The notes under the pieces: generated by a model
Databases searched by the model: none
What the model was told of the DNA's origin: nothing
Seen by the model: the letters and a program-made list of their open reading frames with translations, nothing else
Assembly: GCA_905182985.1 (NCBI GenBank)
Contig: CAJJDN010000091.1
Coordinates: 1 to 64,000 of the forward strand
Origin: Paramecium sonneborni
Lineage: Eukaryota > Ciliophora > Oligohymenophorea > Peniculida > Parameciidae
DNA: 64,000 bases
Reading direction: 5' to 3'
In this document: piece after piece, positions 1-13,189 of the stretch
How the letters are laid out: each line of letters opens with the position of its first letter
How positions within the stretch are numbered: position 1 is the stretch's first letter
Program-made: the position numbers and the translations under genes

Positions 1-1088
1 ATAGGTAACATGTTAGAAAGTTACCTCAAAACAAAAAAGATATTGTAATCAACTATATTACAATTTGTTTTTTTGATTTGAATAAAATTTCTAAAAAATG
101 GCTCATTTTCCAAAAATTACCTGGTTAGATTTCTTAAATTTTTTTATAATGGATAATATTTTATAATCAGAAAAGATTTTAATATTACTTGCACATCATT
201 TAATGATAAAAAATATTTATTAGGTTCAAAATTCCTACCATTTTCTATTCATCATACAAATTTTAGCAAAATTTTAAAGTTTCTTACTTTCTGCAAAGTG
301 AACAATAAAACAGTAGTTGATTATGTGAATTTTTGCAAAGAAGGGTTATTAGATAATGCCATTCTCAATGATTTCCTTGTTCATAAATATATTTAATTTG
401 TGAAATAGCTTTATATTTATTATCAATAAAATAAAAATGTACTTTTTTTAGTTCTTGCTCTACAATGATCTGTTTAAGATGATTACCCTTGTTTTGTTAT
501 GAAAGGAATTTAAATGGATACTTCAACTGTCTAGATGCCATTAAAATATTCAAACAAAAAAATTGTTCAGATTTACAAATATTTGTTAGATGACAATCCA
601 AAATAATTATGATTACTTGCTTTTTTTACATTAAACCTAAGAGAATGCAAAAAAAGAATTAAGTACATGAAAATGGATAGAATATATGATAATCCAAATA
701 GTTAACAAAATTTGATTAAATAAATTTCTTCATATTTTTAGATTTTAAAATGGTGATATTTAGAGCATTTAAAAAAGAAGAAATAAATAATGAAGAAATT
801 ATCTTAATCTTTCTCTTGGTTTGTACTTTTGTTTTTATATAGATAATAAATTAAAAAACTTTTCAAAATTAACAACAAAAAGATGCTAGTAAATTGAGAA
901 TGATGTAATTAAATTTGAAAAGAATAATACAATTAACTACAGCTTATTATTTTGAAAGTGGTAGATATTTATCTAAAATCGATATTGCAAAATATAACTA
1001 GGGTTCCTTTTTTTTATTAAATATTTTCATATCCTATTTAATTAATTTAAATAAAATATTTTAAATAAATTACTTTAAAAATGATTGA
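1..1088 (+). pseudogene. eroded coding-like stretch upstream of the PSA-like gene
   Basis: Not recognised. Reading TAA/TAG as Gln, the frame starting at position 1 gives protein-like sequence to about 754, interrupted by TGA at 79-81 and 466-468 and a third near 610. From 750 another frame continues for 112 codons to TGA at 1086-1088, with a hydrophobic stretch (EEIILIFLLVCTFVFI). A possible intron starting at a GT before 750 and ending at TTTTTAG could join the two frames, but it would be longer than the other introns here. The last bases overlap the start of the next gene. A decayed gene is the simplest reading; a random open stretch cannot be excluded, since TGA is rare in such AT-rich DNA. 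Confidence 0.25.
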
Positions 1089-4000
1089 AAAGAGGCTTAT
1101 TTAATGGATACTTTTACAATTTGTCTTAATGAGGAGTGCTGAGATGTCAAAAATTTGTGTCTGTGGCCATGTTAGTAATCAAATTGATTGTGAATAATCT
1201 GGTTTTTGCATTTGGCAAGATGGATTTTGTATTTTAAATCCTGGTTCAATATACAATATTTAAATATGGAATTAGAATCTATGTAAGAATTTTGCAAAAG
1301 AGGACTGCATAGAATAAGACTAATGTGGTTTTCATTTTGGTTAATGTATAGATTTTGAAGATTGTACTATATTTGACAAAAACTAATGCTAAGATTCATC
1401 TTAGAGATGTGTTTCTGATGGAACAAAGTGTGTAGAAAAGTTAGAATGTAATAATTACAAAACTGAGATTGGATGTTAAAATAAAAACAAGATGGGTAAG
1501 TATTGTTTTTGGATTTATGGTATTGATTAAAAATGCATGGATGTAACAATTTGTGAAGAATTACCAATATTTTTGTCTAATCATAGTATGTGCAAAGAAG
1601 GTTTGGACGACTGCACTATACGTGATCAAGGATATGGATGTATGAAATAAAAGGAGTCATGCACTTAATATTAATAAGATTTTTAATGTGTTGAAAGTAG
1701 ATCAAAAATAGGACACTGTTTTTGGGATGTTAAAAAGAGAAAATGTGTTGAAAAAGTATGTGAAAATATACCGTTTTCTTCAGATTATGAGTGTAAGTAA
1801 TATTTAGGAGAATGTACATCAAATGGTATTCATTGTATAAAGAGGATGCAATGTAGTGATGTTTAAAATACATTTGGTTGTGTCACAGATGCTTAAGGAA
1901 ATAAATGTGAATATCATAAAAATTAATGTTAAATAAAGAGCTGTAGTACTGCTCCTGATAACTATTAAAATTACCAAAAATGTTAAGATTACGATATATC
2001 TTTTGATTGTGTTACATCTGAAAATGGAGGATGTAAAATTAGACCTTAAACATGTGAAGGTTATGTGGCTGAGGCTGATTGTTATTCTAGAGAACAATAA
2101 AATTGCGAATGGTTTAATCATAAATGTGAATATAGATAATGTCATCATGCTCCAATGTATTATAATCATTCTGATTGTAAACAATATGGTAATTGTATAG
2201 GGAGGTTAAATGGAGGATGTTAATTGACACCTCAAATATGCGATTAAATTTTGGAAGAAGAATTTTGTGAATTTAATTATAATAGAGAAATGTGTTTTTG
2301 GTTAGATGGGAATTGTAAATTATTAGAATGTAATAAATTGAAATTACCAACCTATTCAAATCATAAAATATGCTAAATAGCAAGTCCATTTTGCACTTTT
2401 CATCTAGATTCTTAAGGTTGCGCAGATTATATCTGTGAAAATATTTTTGAAATAGATTATTGTTAAACTGATTCAAATGGAAGTGATTGTACTTTGAATT
2501 AAGGTTGTATAGAGAAAAAATGTTAGACTGCCCCTCAAAATTATAATACAAATTAAAAATGTGAAGAGTGGCTACCCGAATGCACAGTTAATGTATAAGT
2601 TCTATAAAATTTTAAAATATCGATTGGATGTACCAATAAAAACTATAATTGTGAAAATGCCGTTGAAGAACAATGCTATACTACACTTACAGGATTAAAT
2701 TGTAAATGGGATATTGCCTAATAAAAATGTATTAATTAAGTCTGTGTTGATGCAAATCCTAATTTATATTAAACAAATGAAGATTGCTAAAAATTTTTAG
2801 TATCTAATGGTATTTGCATTATAAGCTCAAATGGCATTGGATGTTAAGAATGGCCAAATAGTTGCAGTTTATTGATAATTTAATAATAATGTGACTTAAA
2901 TTTATAAAATGGAAAATAATGTTATTGGACTGGAAGTTCTTGTAAAATAAAAGAATGTTTAGATGCTTCCATAATTATTTATACCAATAATATTGAATGC
3001 AACTCTTGGTTAGATTATTGTATTTTTAATCCAATTTTGGGTGGATGCATGGATCGACCTTCACCAATGAGTTGTTCATCTTCTCCAAATAATAGTATGT
3101 ATGATACTCACTAAGAGTGTTTTGCATGGAATCCTTAATGCACTGTTATTTCTTCCTTTAATTCTGAAGGATGTGAAGAAAAGTAGATAAACTGTAGTCA
3201 ATTCATTAGACGAAGGAATTGTAAGACTACTTTGAATGGTTAAAAATGTTATTGGGATGATAAATAATAAAAATGCGTAAATGATAATAATGACAATACT
3301 TGTGATAAGAGAATAAGAGAATTTATGGAGATTTATCTCATTAAGATTGTGAAGACTTCTCATCCAAGTGTACACTAAAGAACATTAGTAGATCATGCTT
3401 AGTACTTTCAGAATATTGTAATTATTTTTATGAATAATAATGTGTTATTAATAAATATCATTAACCTTGTAAATGGGATTTATTAAATTAAATATGTAAA
3501 AATGTTGACTGCAGGGATAATTAAACTGCTTAAACTGAAGCTGAATGTTTAAAGTTCAAGAAATATAATGAATGTCAATTAAGAATTAATATTAATGGAA
3601 CATATGGACCTGGTTGTGAGTTAAGACCCTCCGAATGTATATCTGTTACAAATTCTATCAAATGTAATTTAACTTTAACAATAAATAATGATCGATGTTA
3701 TTTTTTTAACTCTTAATGTAGAATGATACAACCATAAAATTGTGAATAAATTACAGATAGTTTAAGCAATGAACTTTGTCAATTATACAATTCAAATTGT
3801 GTTCTCTAATAAACTGGATAAGGATGCTATTCTATTAATCAATGCTCAGATTTATCTCATAATGTTTGTAATTAGGCAATCATGAAATTTAATAATAAGT
3901 GTAATTATTATGGTGTTTGTAATTCTGATAATTAATGTAGCTAAAAACCTAATAGTTATTTTGGTTGTGGTGGGAGGAAAACAGCAAAAGGATAATTATG

Positions 4001-7000
4001 TATATTATAAGCTTATTTTTATTCAGATTACTATAATAGTACAACAGGCTACTATGAATATCGTTGCGAAAATTATTTTAATTCCACTTCTTTATCGACT
4101 TCTTCATCATCAATTTCTGATAGGTAGAAATTATGTTAAAATTATTCATCATCATACGGATATGATACAAGTTAATAATGTGTGACAATTTCTTTCTGTA
4201 ATCAACAAAATGGTGATTTTTAACTTTGTAATTCCTCAATTACAACATCATAGTAGCAATGTGGATATAACTTTTTGTCTAATACTTGTGTAACTAGAAC
4301 TTGCGAACTTTTAACATATACAAATTATGCTATTATTACAGATGAAATTTGTTATTTATGGTTATATAATTGTATACTAGGCACCACTGGTTGTAAGACT
4401 TACACAAATGATTGCAACACTATTAAATTAATTTAACAATGCTATTCATATTCATGTTTTTGGTAAGACGGTAAATGTGTAAGTTAAATTAATTGCCAAT
4501 TAAATACAACTGCAATTTCAAATCGTGAATGCTTATTAACAAATGTATAATTTTGTAGATTAAATTATACTAAAGGTTAAGGATGTTCTTTTTTTTCTTG
4601 CGAAGTTATCAAAAATTAAACAATATGTAATTCAACTACCCTTGTAGATGGATAAAATTGTATTTGGACAACATCATGTTAAAAGAAATTATGTTCACAA
4701 TATACGACATAACTGGACTGTGAGAATAGTTATGGTTACCTTTCTTAAGTAGTAACTTAATGTTATTGGTGTGGATTAAATACTACTTCATGTTCTAATT
4801 AAAAATATTGTAGTTCAAGTAGCATAATTTCACCTATTTCACACCAAGATTGCAATAATCAAAATATCTTATCCACAATCAATTTTTCTATGAGCACTAA
4901 ATGCATTATTAAAAAATTATTCTGCTCAGAATATAAGTATTAAGATGCATGTGTTAGAACAATAGATGGTTTAGAGTGTTATTGGGACAATTCTGTTTGT
5001 AGAAATATCTGTGAAATGATGTATATGTTCCCATTCTAACCCACAGATTGTTATAAAATGAGTCCTTATTGTTAGTTGAATTCACTTAATGGGTGTCAGT
5101 TCCCAAGTTGTGCTTTGCTTTCATAAGAAGATTGTATTATTTATGCTTCCAAATGTTTTTGGGATGGCTCTGAATGTTAAACTGTTGATGTTTGTAATAA
5201 ATATCTAACTAGTGAATTATGTTTAAATACCAATAATTCATAAGATATACCTTGTTTTTGGGATGGTATATAATGCACTGAAAAAACCTGTTAGAATAAA
5301 GAAAGTCCTTCTTAAAGTAAAGCAGAATGCCATGATTGGCTTCGTAATTGTTAGTTGGATAGTTTTAACAATTCATGTGTTGAAGAATGTACTTCAGCAG
5401 ATGAATCGTATATAACACATACATAATGTGAATCATACAATTCAAATAAAAGTTGTACTGTTAAACTTGATATAATTTAGTGTGTAGATTTACTAGCATC
5501 CTGTTCTTTAGCAAAAAAAACCTAATGTTATGTAGATAAGTATGGAAACAGATGCTACTTTTCGGTATCACTTAATTAATGTATTAATTTAACGTGTTCT
5601 AATTTGGATGAATCTTATAATACACATTAAAAATGTAATTTAGAATTAAAAAATTGTACAGTAAATTAGACACTGAATGGATGTTAAATTTTAGATGAAT
5701 GTACCAATTATTTAATCTAAGAATAATGTAAGATAAATTCATAAAATGTTGAATGTGAATGGATAATGAGTGAAAATAGATGTACAAAAAAGGAATGTTC
5801 AACAGCATAATTAATTAATTACACAGCATATGGTTGTCAATAATATTTTGGTAATTCATGTTCAATAAATAAAAATTTAGATAAATGTGAAATTGCTTAA
5901 AAATATTGTTTGGGTTACTCGTATGAACAATGTATAAGTGATGGATAAAAAAATTTAAGTGGAATAAGTTGTTTTTGGAATGAGGAGAGGAGAACTTGTT
6001 TGGAAAAAATATGTATCAATGGTCCTTCAGTTGCAATCTCTCATATTGAATGTATGTCGTACCTTTCCACATGTTAAAAAGGTGGTTGTCGTTTTAAAAC
6101 GTGTTTTGATTATAACTATGCTTTAGATTAGGCTTGTGCTTCAATATTTGAAGACAAGAGATGTGCAACAAATGGTTATAGATGTGTTTTTAGATAGAAT
6201 TGTGAAGATGTTAATATTATTGATGCATGTACTTTTGATATAAATTTAAATCCTTGTGTTTGGATTGATGATAAATGTTTTACTAAAACTTGTTAAACTG
6301 CATTAATTTCCATTAATAATTATGAAGATTGCAATTCATATTTATCATATTGTACAGTTAAATAAGATGGAGGATGTACTAAAAAGTAACATTGTTAAGA
6401 TTATTAATTTAAAGAAGCTTGTTATGTAGATAGTGATTATGGAGAATGTTTTTGGGATAATTACCTAAATGAATGTTTTTCTAATTCATGTATTGATTTC
6501 TGTGGCAATGGTATTGTAATGAGTAAAGATGAATAATGTGATGATGGTAATTATTTACCATATGATGGTTGCTATAAATGTTAATTTTAATGTCCACAAG
6601 GATGTACTGTTTGTAATGGTAATTTATGTTAAGAATGTGAAACATATGGATGGGTGTAAATTAATGGTATTTGTAAATCAGTTTGTGGAGATGGTTATGT
6701 TGTAGGAAATGAATTTTGTGATGATGGCAATAATATTGAATTTGATGGATGTTATTTGTGTTCTTATTCATGTCATTAGATGTGTCTAGATTGTTTCTAA
6801 GGTTAATGTATTTTATGTGAATAAGGATATGTGGAAAATGGATCATAATGTCATTCTATTTGTGGAGATGGATATAATGTCTAATTATTGGAATAATGTG
6901 ATGATGGAAATTTAATTAATAATGATGGATGCAATGATAAATGTATGGTTGAATAGAATTGGAAATGTTACGAAGAAAATCATATTAGTAATTGTAAATA

Positions 7001-8610
7001 TAGTATACTTCCTAAAATTTAACTTAAAAAAATTTCTAAAATAGATACAGGGATACAAGAATTCAAACTATCATTTTCTGAACCTGTTTATTTGAATAGA
7101 AAAGGTATCACTGAAGAATAATTTATACAAAATGATTGTTATTGAAATTCTAAGCTAACAAACTATCTTATATGATATTGAAATCAAACCTATTTTGGCT
7201 ATATCTAACTAAATAGCTGATGTTTCTTATAAAATATTAGTCGATTTTAAAAGTAGCATGTCTAATACTGTTTTAAAAGTTAACATTCTATGCGACAACA
7301 TTGTTAATTATGAAAATAACACCTTATTCTAACAAGAAGCAAAATTGGACTTAAAACCAGCTTATAAAATTTCTGATACACAAGAATCTTATATTTTAAA
7401 AGCTGTAAAAATGAGTAAAATTTTATAATATATTATCTTTGTTGTTGTTGGAATAGCCTTTTTTAGTGGAAATTTAGAAATTTTATGGAATCTTCTTGAT
7501 ATGTTTCAATAATTATCGTACATGAAATATCACAATATTCTATTCCCATAAATTTTATTAATCTATTTTGAAATATTTAATATTGGTTCATTAAGTCCAA
7601 TCATCGATAACTTTTAAATAGATTAATTTATAGAAAATTATTTTGATTTCCAATATCCATTAATTTAGACTAAATGGAAATTTGAGGAATACTAAATCAA
7701 CTGTTAGTTTTTGTAAAATTTTTCATCACTAATTACTATGTTTATTTTTGGATTTGCATACTTCCTATTCTCTTGCTTCCTTTATAAGTTATTAAACCTT
7801 ACTAAGTATTATAATTTGCCATCAATGGTTAATAAATAAAAATTCCCATTCTTTTTTAAAGTGGCTAAATCTATGTTTTCAATTTAAAGGTTTGCAAGAA
7901 AATATTATTAATATTTTATTTACTCTGGATTAATAAGAATATATTCTTCTAACTTTTATGAATTGATTTTTGCATCTTTATTGTAAATAACCAACTTTAA
8001 TACAGACAACACTTAAAATACAATCATCTCAAATATATCTCTAGGCATATTGATATTTAATTTATTCTTCTCATTTTTCATTTATTTCTATCTTCAAAAA
8101 AAGTCTAAAGTTAGTAAAAACTTAAAAGTATTAGTTGAGGGAATCAATTATAAAGCCCATCGAACATCTAAATAGTACTTTATTATATAGTTAATGAAAA
8201 AGACCTTATTCATGATAAATTTAGTTGCATTCTAAGGTCTTGGTGCCATTTAGAGTATAATTACAGCTTGTTTATCAGGAGTATTCTCATGCTATATTTA
8301 CATTTCTAGACCTTTTGAAAACAAATTCGAAAATATCAAGTTGTTAATAATAGAAATATTAATTATTTTGAATGCGATTATTTTTTCTATATATGAAATT
8401 ATCAAATTTGATCCTGACAAGCTTACAGCAGAAATTTTTGGCTGGATTAATGTAAGCCTTTTCACCTTGATTCTTATATCAACCTTAATCATCGATATTT
8501 ACCAATAACTAAGAAAATATTCAAATTTAATAATTGCTAAAGTAAAAACCTGTCTAAATATCCCTAAGAAGACAATATAATAGCCAATAATAATAAATTG
8601 GAATTATTGA
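1081..8610 (+). CDS. giant Paramecium surface-antigen-like cysteine-rich membrane protein (two apparent frameshifts)
   Basis: About 2508 residues. The start at 1081 gives a signal peptide (MIEKRLIQWILLQFVLMRSA). Residues ~25-1800 are dozens of cysteine modules of the type CxW(x4-8)KC(x3-4)C(x10-13)C(x5-8)C, the periodicity of Paramecium surface antigen (PSA) domains. Residues ~1800-1960 contain repeated CGDG...E.CDDGN...DGC modules (DUF4215-like). From about residue 2110 (7420 on) there are roughly seven or eight hydrophobic segments, so it is a polytopic membrane protein rather than a GPI-anchored i-antigen. Oddities: frame must shift by two bases near 3310-3330 (in a repeated AAGAGAATAAGAGAA) and by one base near 7128-7132 (in CAAAATG). 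The two cancel, total span 7530 nt. No intron in the usual size range repairs either while keeping the cysteine pattern. Either a young pseudogene or assembly indels. Confidence 0.8.
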
Positions 8611-8744
8611 ATGTTATCATGATTATTTTACCATAATTTTATTTTATCAATATGTTCTAGATAAAATACTTTAAATTAAATTAATTGTATTTTAACTATC
8701 CAAAATTTAACATTTTATTTGATTAAGTTTCTTTTTTCAAAATA

Positions 8745-8954
8745 ATGATTCGTGATTTAATTAATATTTTATCTGGCCCTCGAAATATTTACCTTGCAGC
8801 TTTAAGATATAATAAATCGAAAGAATACAATATTTTACTTGCATAAACCATAAAATTTATTTAGACTTTATAGATAGACCATTTCCAATTTGAAAATTCT
8901 ATCGATAAATATTATAAAATATTGTAATTTACTGATGATCACCCAAATTTATGA
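8745..8954 (+). pseudogene. short coding remnant, 69 codons then TGA
   Basis: ATG at 8745 opens 69 codons beginning MIRDLINILSGPRNIYLAAL, with ordinary protein-like composition, then TGA. The same frame continues for about 30 more protein-like codons after the TGA before stopping again. No family recognised. It lies 135 bases after the stop of the surface-antigen-like gene. Most likely the front of a decayed gene. Confidence 0.25.
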
Positions 8955-11120
8955 ATTAATAGTATTCAAAATTTTATGAATTCATCCATTGGTTACCAAT
9001 TTTAGTTTCAAATTTTTCTTAAACTTTCAGTTTTGTTTATAATTTGATAAAACATATATTAGAAATATAAATAATTTATGAATACTTAATAAAATAATTT
9101 AACTAATTATAGAGGTGACCTAAAAATGATATAAATACTGAAGTTTAACTGATTTTGGTAACTAGTCCAAAAAAAAAATTATAGTTCCAAGAATTTAGAT
9201 TTATTTATCAATTTTTACTGATTTTATTGATTATAATTAAAATTATCCCAAAAAATTAAAAAATCGTTCATCCTTTACATTATCACAAACATGCTTAATA
9301 TTGCAATTTAATACTTTCATAATATATTTTTATTTGAAGATATAAAACAATAATTATTTAGTGAAAAAAAGATATTAATTTGTCCTTAAAATAGGTAGAA
9401 CAATTTCAATTTAATAAATGACTAGAACAATGCCATCAAAATTATTAATATTATGCTGTCTTAGTACCAATCCAATAAGTATTTGTTTTTTCTTTATTGA
9501 ATAAATAATGCTATCAAATTGAATACAATTGAGAGAGGAAAGTATCATTAAAGGTTCATATAAATTGATTATTGGAAAGTGTTGGAAAATTTTTCGAATA
9601 TTTTATGGAAAATTTGGAATTTCTTTATTATCTTCTATTATAACAACAGTAATATCAGAAAGTGGTTTAGAAATAAATAATAATTAGAGTCTTAAGAAGA
9701 TAATGGATATTATTTTAATATTTAATATAATTATAAATAGTTTGATTAATTACGAATTCATTATTCAAGATTAACTATAAATTACTGACTGTTATCTTGG
9801 TAAATGTTAAGGTTTAAAGCTTTCTTGTTCCTTTCTAATTACATTTTTAATTTTCATGGATTTTATTGAATCTTCTTGAAATTAAAAAGGTCTTAATTTT
9901 ATATTTTTTATATATAAAAAGAAAACAAGAAGCATATTAGATTATCTTGAAAAGCAAAACATTTTAACTAAAATTATATGCATTAATTCTAACTTTTCAT
10001 TATTAAATGTAAAATAAAATTAGAAATTGTGTATAATTAATTTAATTCTTCTACCATTCAATAATATTGAATAAAATATATTTAGAGTTTTTCCAAAAAT
10101 TGCAGGATTAATTCTTCTACTGGAATTTATAGCTCGCTTAAACATTAACAATGTTAATCAATTTTATGTTTTATGATTTGATAATCTCTAAAATATAGAT
10201 ATTATTAATTAATAAAATAGAAAAATAACATTAAATAAATAATGATTGACCTCTATTATTTATCATATTCAATTTCTTAATTAATATATTTTTTACCCCA
10301 TGTATTAGTTTTTACTTTCCAATAAAAAACTATTAAAAGCAACAGTATTATTGAAAGCAGAATATAAATCCACCTTCGATGTTATTTCTCTACTTGAGGT
10401 AAATTGAATGAATATTATAAGTACCATTTGAAAAAGAGTTCTAACAAAAAATAGAAACATTAATTTTCTTTTTATTCTACTTATAATTGCAGGTTATATT
10501 CCAAGTACTTATATAATAATTATTGATTGTGTTATTTTGAAAGTATAAAAATGTCCCTGTTTGCTATTTCTTGTTTACAATTATAGCATATTCATTCGAT
10601 GTTGTATTAAATGAGCCATACATCAAAATAGGTTCAAGCACACTATTTTTGGGGTTTAAGAAGTAAGTTCCAACAATAAATTCAGTTTAATTAACTTCTA
10701 TTTAAATCTAATAGGAATAATTGGTTAAGATTAAATTCAAAAGATTCAGACTATGAATTTCTGGTAAGAAAATTAGAATTTATCTAATTCTAGATATCTA
10801 AGAATGTAATAAATTTGATTTGAAGTATTATAAGAATTAAGAGATATGATTAGAAACATTAATATGAACATGAGGTTATTTTCTGATATTAAAATCATAG
10901 AATTAGGATAATTTTTGGAAACTAAAACTATTTTCAAATTAATTCTTCAATATTTTTTTAGAGATTTGGGCATAATTGAATTTTAAGGATCAAGCTTTTT
11001 GCATAAAAGTGTAATAATAAATGTTAGCTATATTTTACCAAACCAAAAAATTTTGCATTATTTTTTGCAAAGTAAGAGAATATTGATTTATGAAAATTTT
11101 TAATATTTTTGAATATAAAT
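8955..11120. other. gene-poor stretch with eroded membrane-protein-like fragments
   Basis: No intact gene seen on either strand. The + strand has short hydrophobic, protein-like pieces in changing frames separated by TGA: about 9430-9530 (LEQCHQNYQYYAVLVPIQ), 9820-9900, 10090-10140 and 10450-10560 (NINFLFILLIIAGYIPSTY). Together they look like the debris of one polytopic membrane-protein gene, possibly including the fragment at 8745. Family not identifiable by eye. Confidence 0.3.
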
Positions 11121-11136
11121 AAAAAATTAAAAAAAC
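11121..11136 (-). terminator. RNA polymerase III T-run terminator of tRNA-Tyr
   Basis: Directly 3' of the tRNA on its own (minus) strand there are two T-runs separated by AA, the normal RNA polymerase III stop signal. Confidence 0.6.
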
Positions 11137-11222
11137 TCCGAAAAGGCGGATTTGAACCACCGACCTGGGGATAACTGAATTAACACTACAGTCCCTCGCT
11201 CTACCAACTGAGCTATTTTCGG
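11137..11222 (-). tRNA. tRNA-Tyr (anticodon GTA) with a 13-nt intron
   Basis: On the minus strand the sequence folds as a standard cloverleaf: acceptor CCGAAAA/TTTTCGG with discriminator A, D arm GCTC...GAGC, anticodon loop CTGTAG, T arm GGTGG-TTCAAAT-CCGCC. The anticodon GTA reads Tyr codons. A 13-nt insertion (TGTTAATTCAGTT) lies after position 37, the canonical tRNA intron site; removal gives a 73-nt tRNA. The bottom anticodon-stem pair is A-C. Internal A and B boxes are intact. Confidence 0.95.
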
Positions 11223-11806
11223 ATGTTAATATTGATGAAATACAATCCATATTAAGTCCTTTTTCATTAAAAAATGAATTTAGATTTTCGTAGACAGACA
11301 ATTTTGATGTACTAATCTTTTTGTTGTAGAATTTTTTATTTGAAATTAACTTTTCTCTCTAGCTTTAACCGACAAACCAATTATAAAAAGAGGCCTTAAT
11401 CATCATGATAAAGTATATTTAAAATGAAATATCCTACTTTTATTACTTTCTAATCTCAATACAAATATTATTTAGTCAAGAGTGATAATTATAGTTATGT
11501 ATTATTGATAATTAAATACTTTATTTATGTGCATAATCATTGTGAAAAATAAAAATGCTCTGATTTAATTTGAGTTTAGTATAACTATAATCTGAATTTA
11601 TTACTAATAGGATACAATACAATTATTTTTAATTAGTTTTAGCGGAAAAATAAATATCTTTATATAATTAATTATATAAAGATATTTAGATTGAAATGGG
11701 CTGTTTGCTTGAAAAAATATAGAAATATAAATAGAAAAAATTGAATAAAATTGTATTAGTACAACAACCTTTTGCTGATAATGAAGTTTAAACATAGAAA
11801 AAGGGG
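11223..11806. other. intergenic, nothing recognised
   Basis: AT-rich sequence between the tRNA and the direct repeat. It holds a small inverted repeat around 11655-11690 (AATATCTTTATATAATTAATTATATAAAGATATT-like palindrome, described here only by its ends). No gene seen. Confidence 0.4.
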
Positions 11807-12139
11807 CCCTAAATTGTCATTCATAAGGTATGATATTTCATAAAATTCAAGGATATTATTGCACAAGCAAATGAATAAAGAATTGCACAATTGTAAAAAT
11901 AAAACCATTCCAGAAATTATCAGATAGAATAACAGAACCAATAATAGAGGCAATAACAGAGGCAATAACATATTCTTTTTTAAAATGAAATATAACCAGA
12001 AATATAAGAACCCTAAATTATCATTCCTGTGGTACGATATTTTCATAAAATTCAAGTAAACTATAGCATAAGCAAACGAATAAAGAATTGTAGAAATGTA
12101 AAAGAAAAACTGTTCCAGAAATTATCAGATAGAATAATA
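11807..12139. repeat. imperfect direct repeat, two copies of about 128 bp
   Basis: Copy 1 is at about 11807-11933 and copy 2 at about 12011-12139, 204 bases apart. Both run from CCCTAAATT(G/A)TCATTC to ATCAGATAGAATAA with scattered differences. The plus strand of both can encode a similar segment (HKQ.NKEL..CK.KT.PEIIRQ), but the frames of the two copies do not join cleanly, and the minus strand also gives similar peptides in each. A decayed duplicated exon or a simple local duplication are both possible. Confidence 0.55.
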
Positions 12140-12218
12140 TGAGAGATAATAAAAATTAAAAAAATGTGAAGAATATGAAATGAAAAACAGAGGAAGAGGA
12201 ACTTATTTTTTAAGATGG

Positions 12219-12566
12219 TCAATCAATAATTGATTTTAATTTATTTATTTAAAATCTCTGCGACATTCTATTCAAATTATTTGAAAAAAAAAATTTCTTC
12301 ATATTTTAAAATTTAGAAGATTGTTTATAAATGATTTTCACTATATCTTGATTTAAACTAATTTACATAAATTCTAATTGTCTTCGCTTAAATTCAATTG
12401 AAACATTTGGAGCACTATCATGCATTCTAATTTCTAATTCTACTTGACTTTAAAAACTATTAAATAAAAAAATAAATTTTTTAATAATCTAATAAGTGAG
12501 TGGAGCTTAAATTCTTTTATTTTTCTAAAAGCTTGATTATAATTATTTTTATTAAACAATCCTTAT
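12219..12566 (-). pseudogene. coding-like remnant on the minus strand
   Basis: A TGA-free frame of 115 codons ends at TGA 12219-12221. It has protein-like composition (MHDSAPNVSIEFKRRQLEFM). The only ATG sits at 12423-12425, giving just 68 residues. It weakly resembles the remnant at 13190-13550 (...K.K.ELMQI.L..I.K.). Function unknown; probably part of a decayed gene. Confidence 0.25.
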
Positions 12567-13189
12567 TCATTAATTTTATAAGTAATTTAATTAAAAGAGA
12601 ATATCAGTCAAAAAAATGAAAGCGATAAATTTAGCTTTAATATATAATATTAGTGATATGAATATAATTATTTTATTTTGAATATATTGATTTCAATTTA
12701 AATATATATAACTTAAATTGAAAAAATCAAGATTTTAAGAATGAAAAATTAAATAATATGCAAAAACTTAAAAGGGGTTGTTTAAGTTTTTAGGTTAAAA
12801 TAATAGGTTTTAAAGTGATATGTATTCCAAAATTTTTGATAAGCTAAGTAAAAGCTGGTGGATTTATTAATTCTTTAACAAGAAAGTTTTATCAGTTAAT
12901 TACTCAGCAATATCAATATTTTTATAATTATTTAAGCAAACTGAAGTATTTAAAATCAGAATTCTTTTTTAGTCATTTTACAAATTGAGATTATATTAAA
13001 ATTTTTAACGTACACATATGAGAGAACAAAGTTAAAATAATTAAATATTTCCTACATTATGGTAAATTATATTATTTTTTTTAAATCTAAGAAAGTTTAT
13101 TTAAATTATAAATTAATATGCAAATAAAATTTGAACATTAGGATTAAATAGAATACTCTTTAATTTAAAATTGATTTTTATCGTTTAAT

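Noticed and set aside
1819..2184. Minus-strand frame rich in Thr/Ile
   Set aside because: It is the complement of the cysteine-rich plus-strand gene, whose module pattern runs straight through it.
11756..12055. 99-residue minus-strand frame over the direct repeat as a gene
   Set aside because: Its apparent repeats only mirror the DNA repeat, and the plus strand gives equally plausible peptides.
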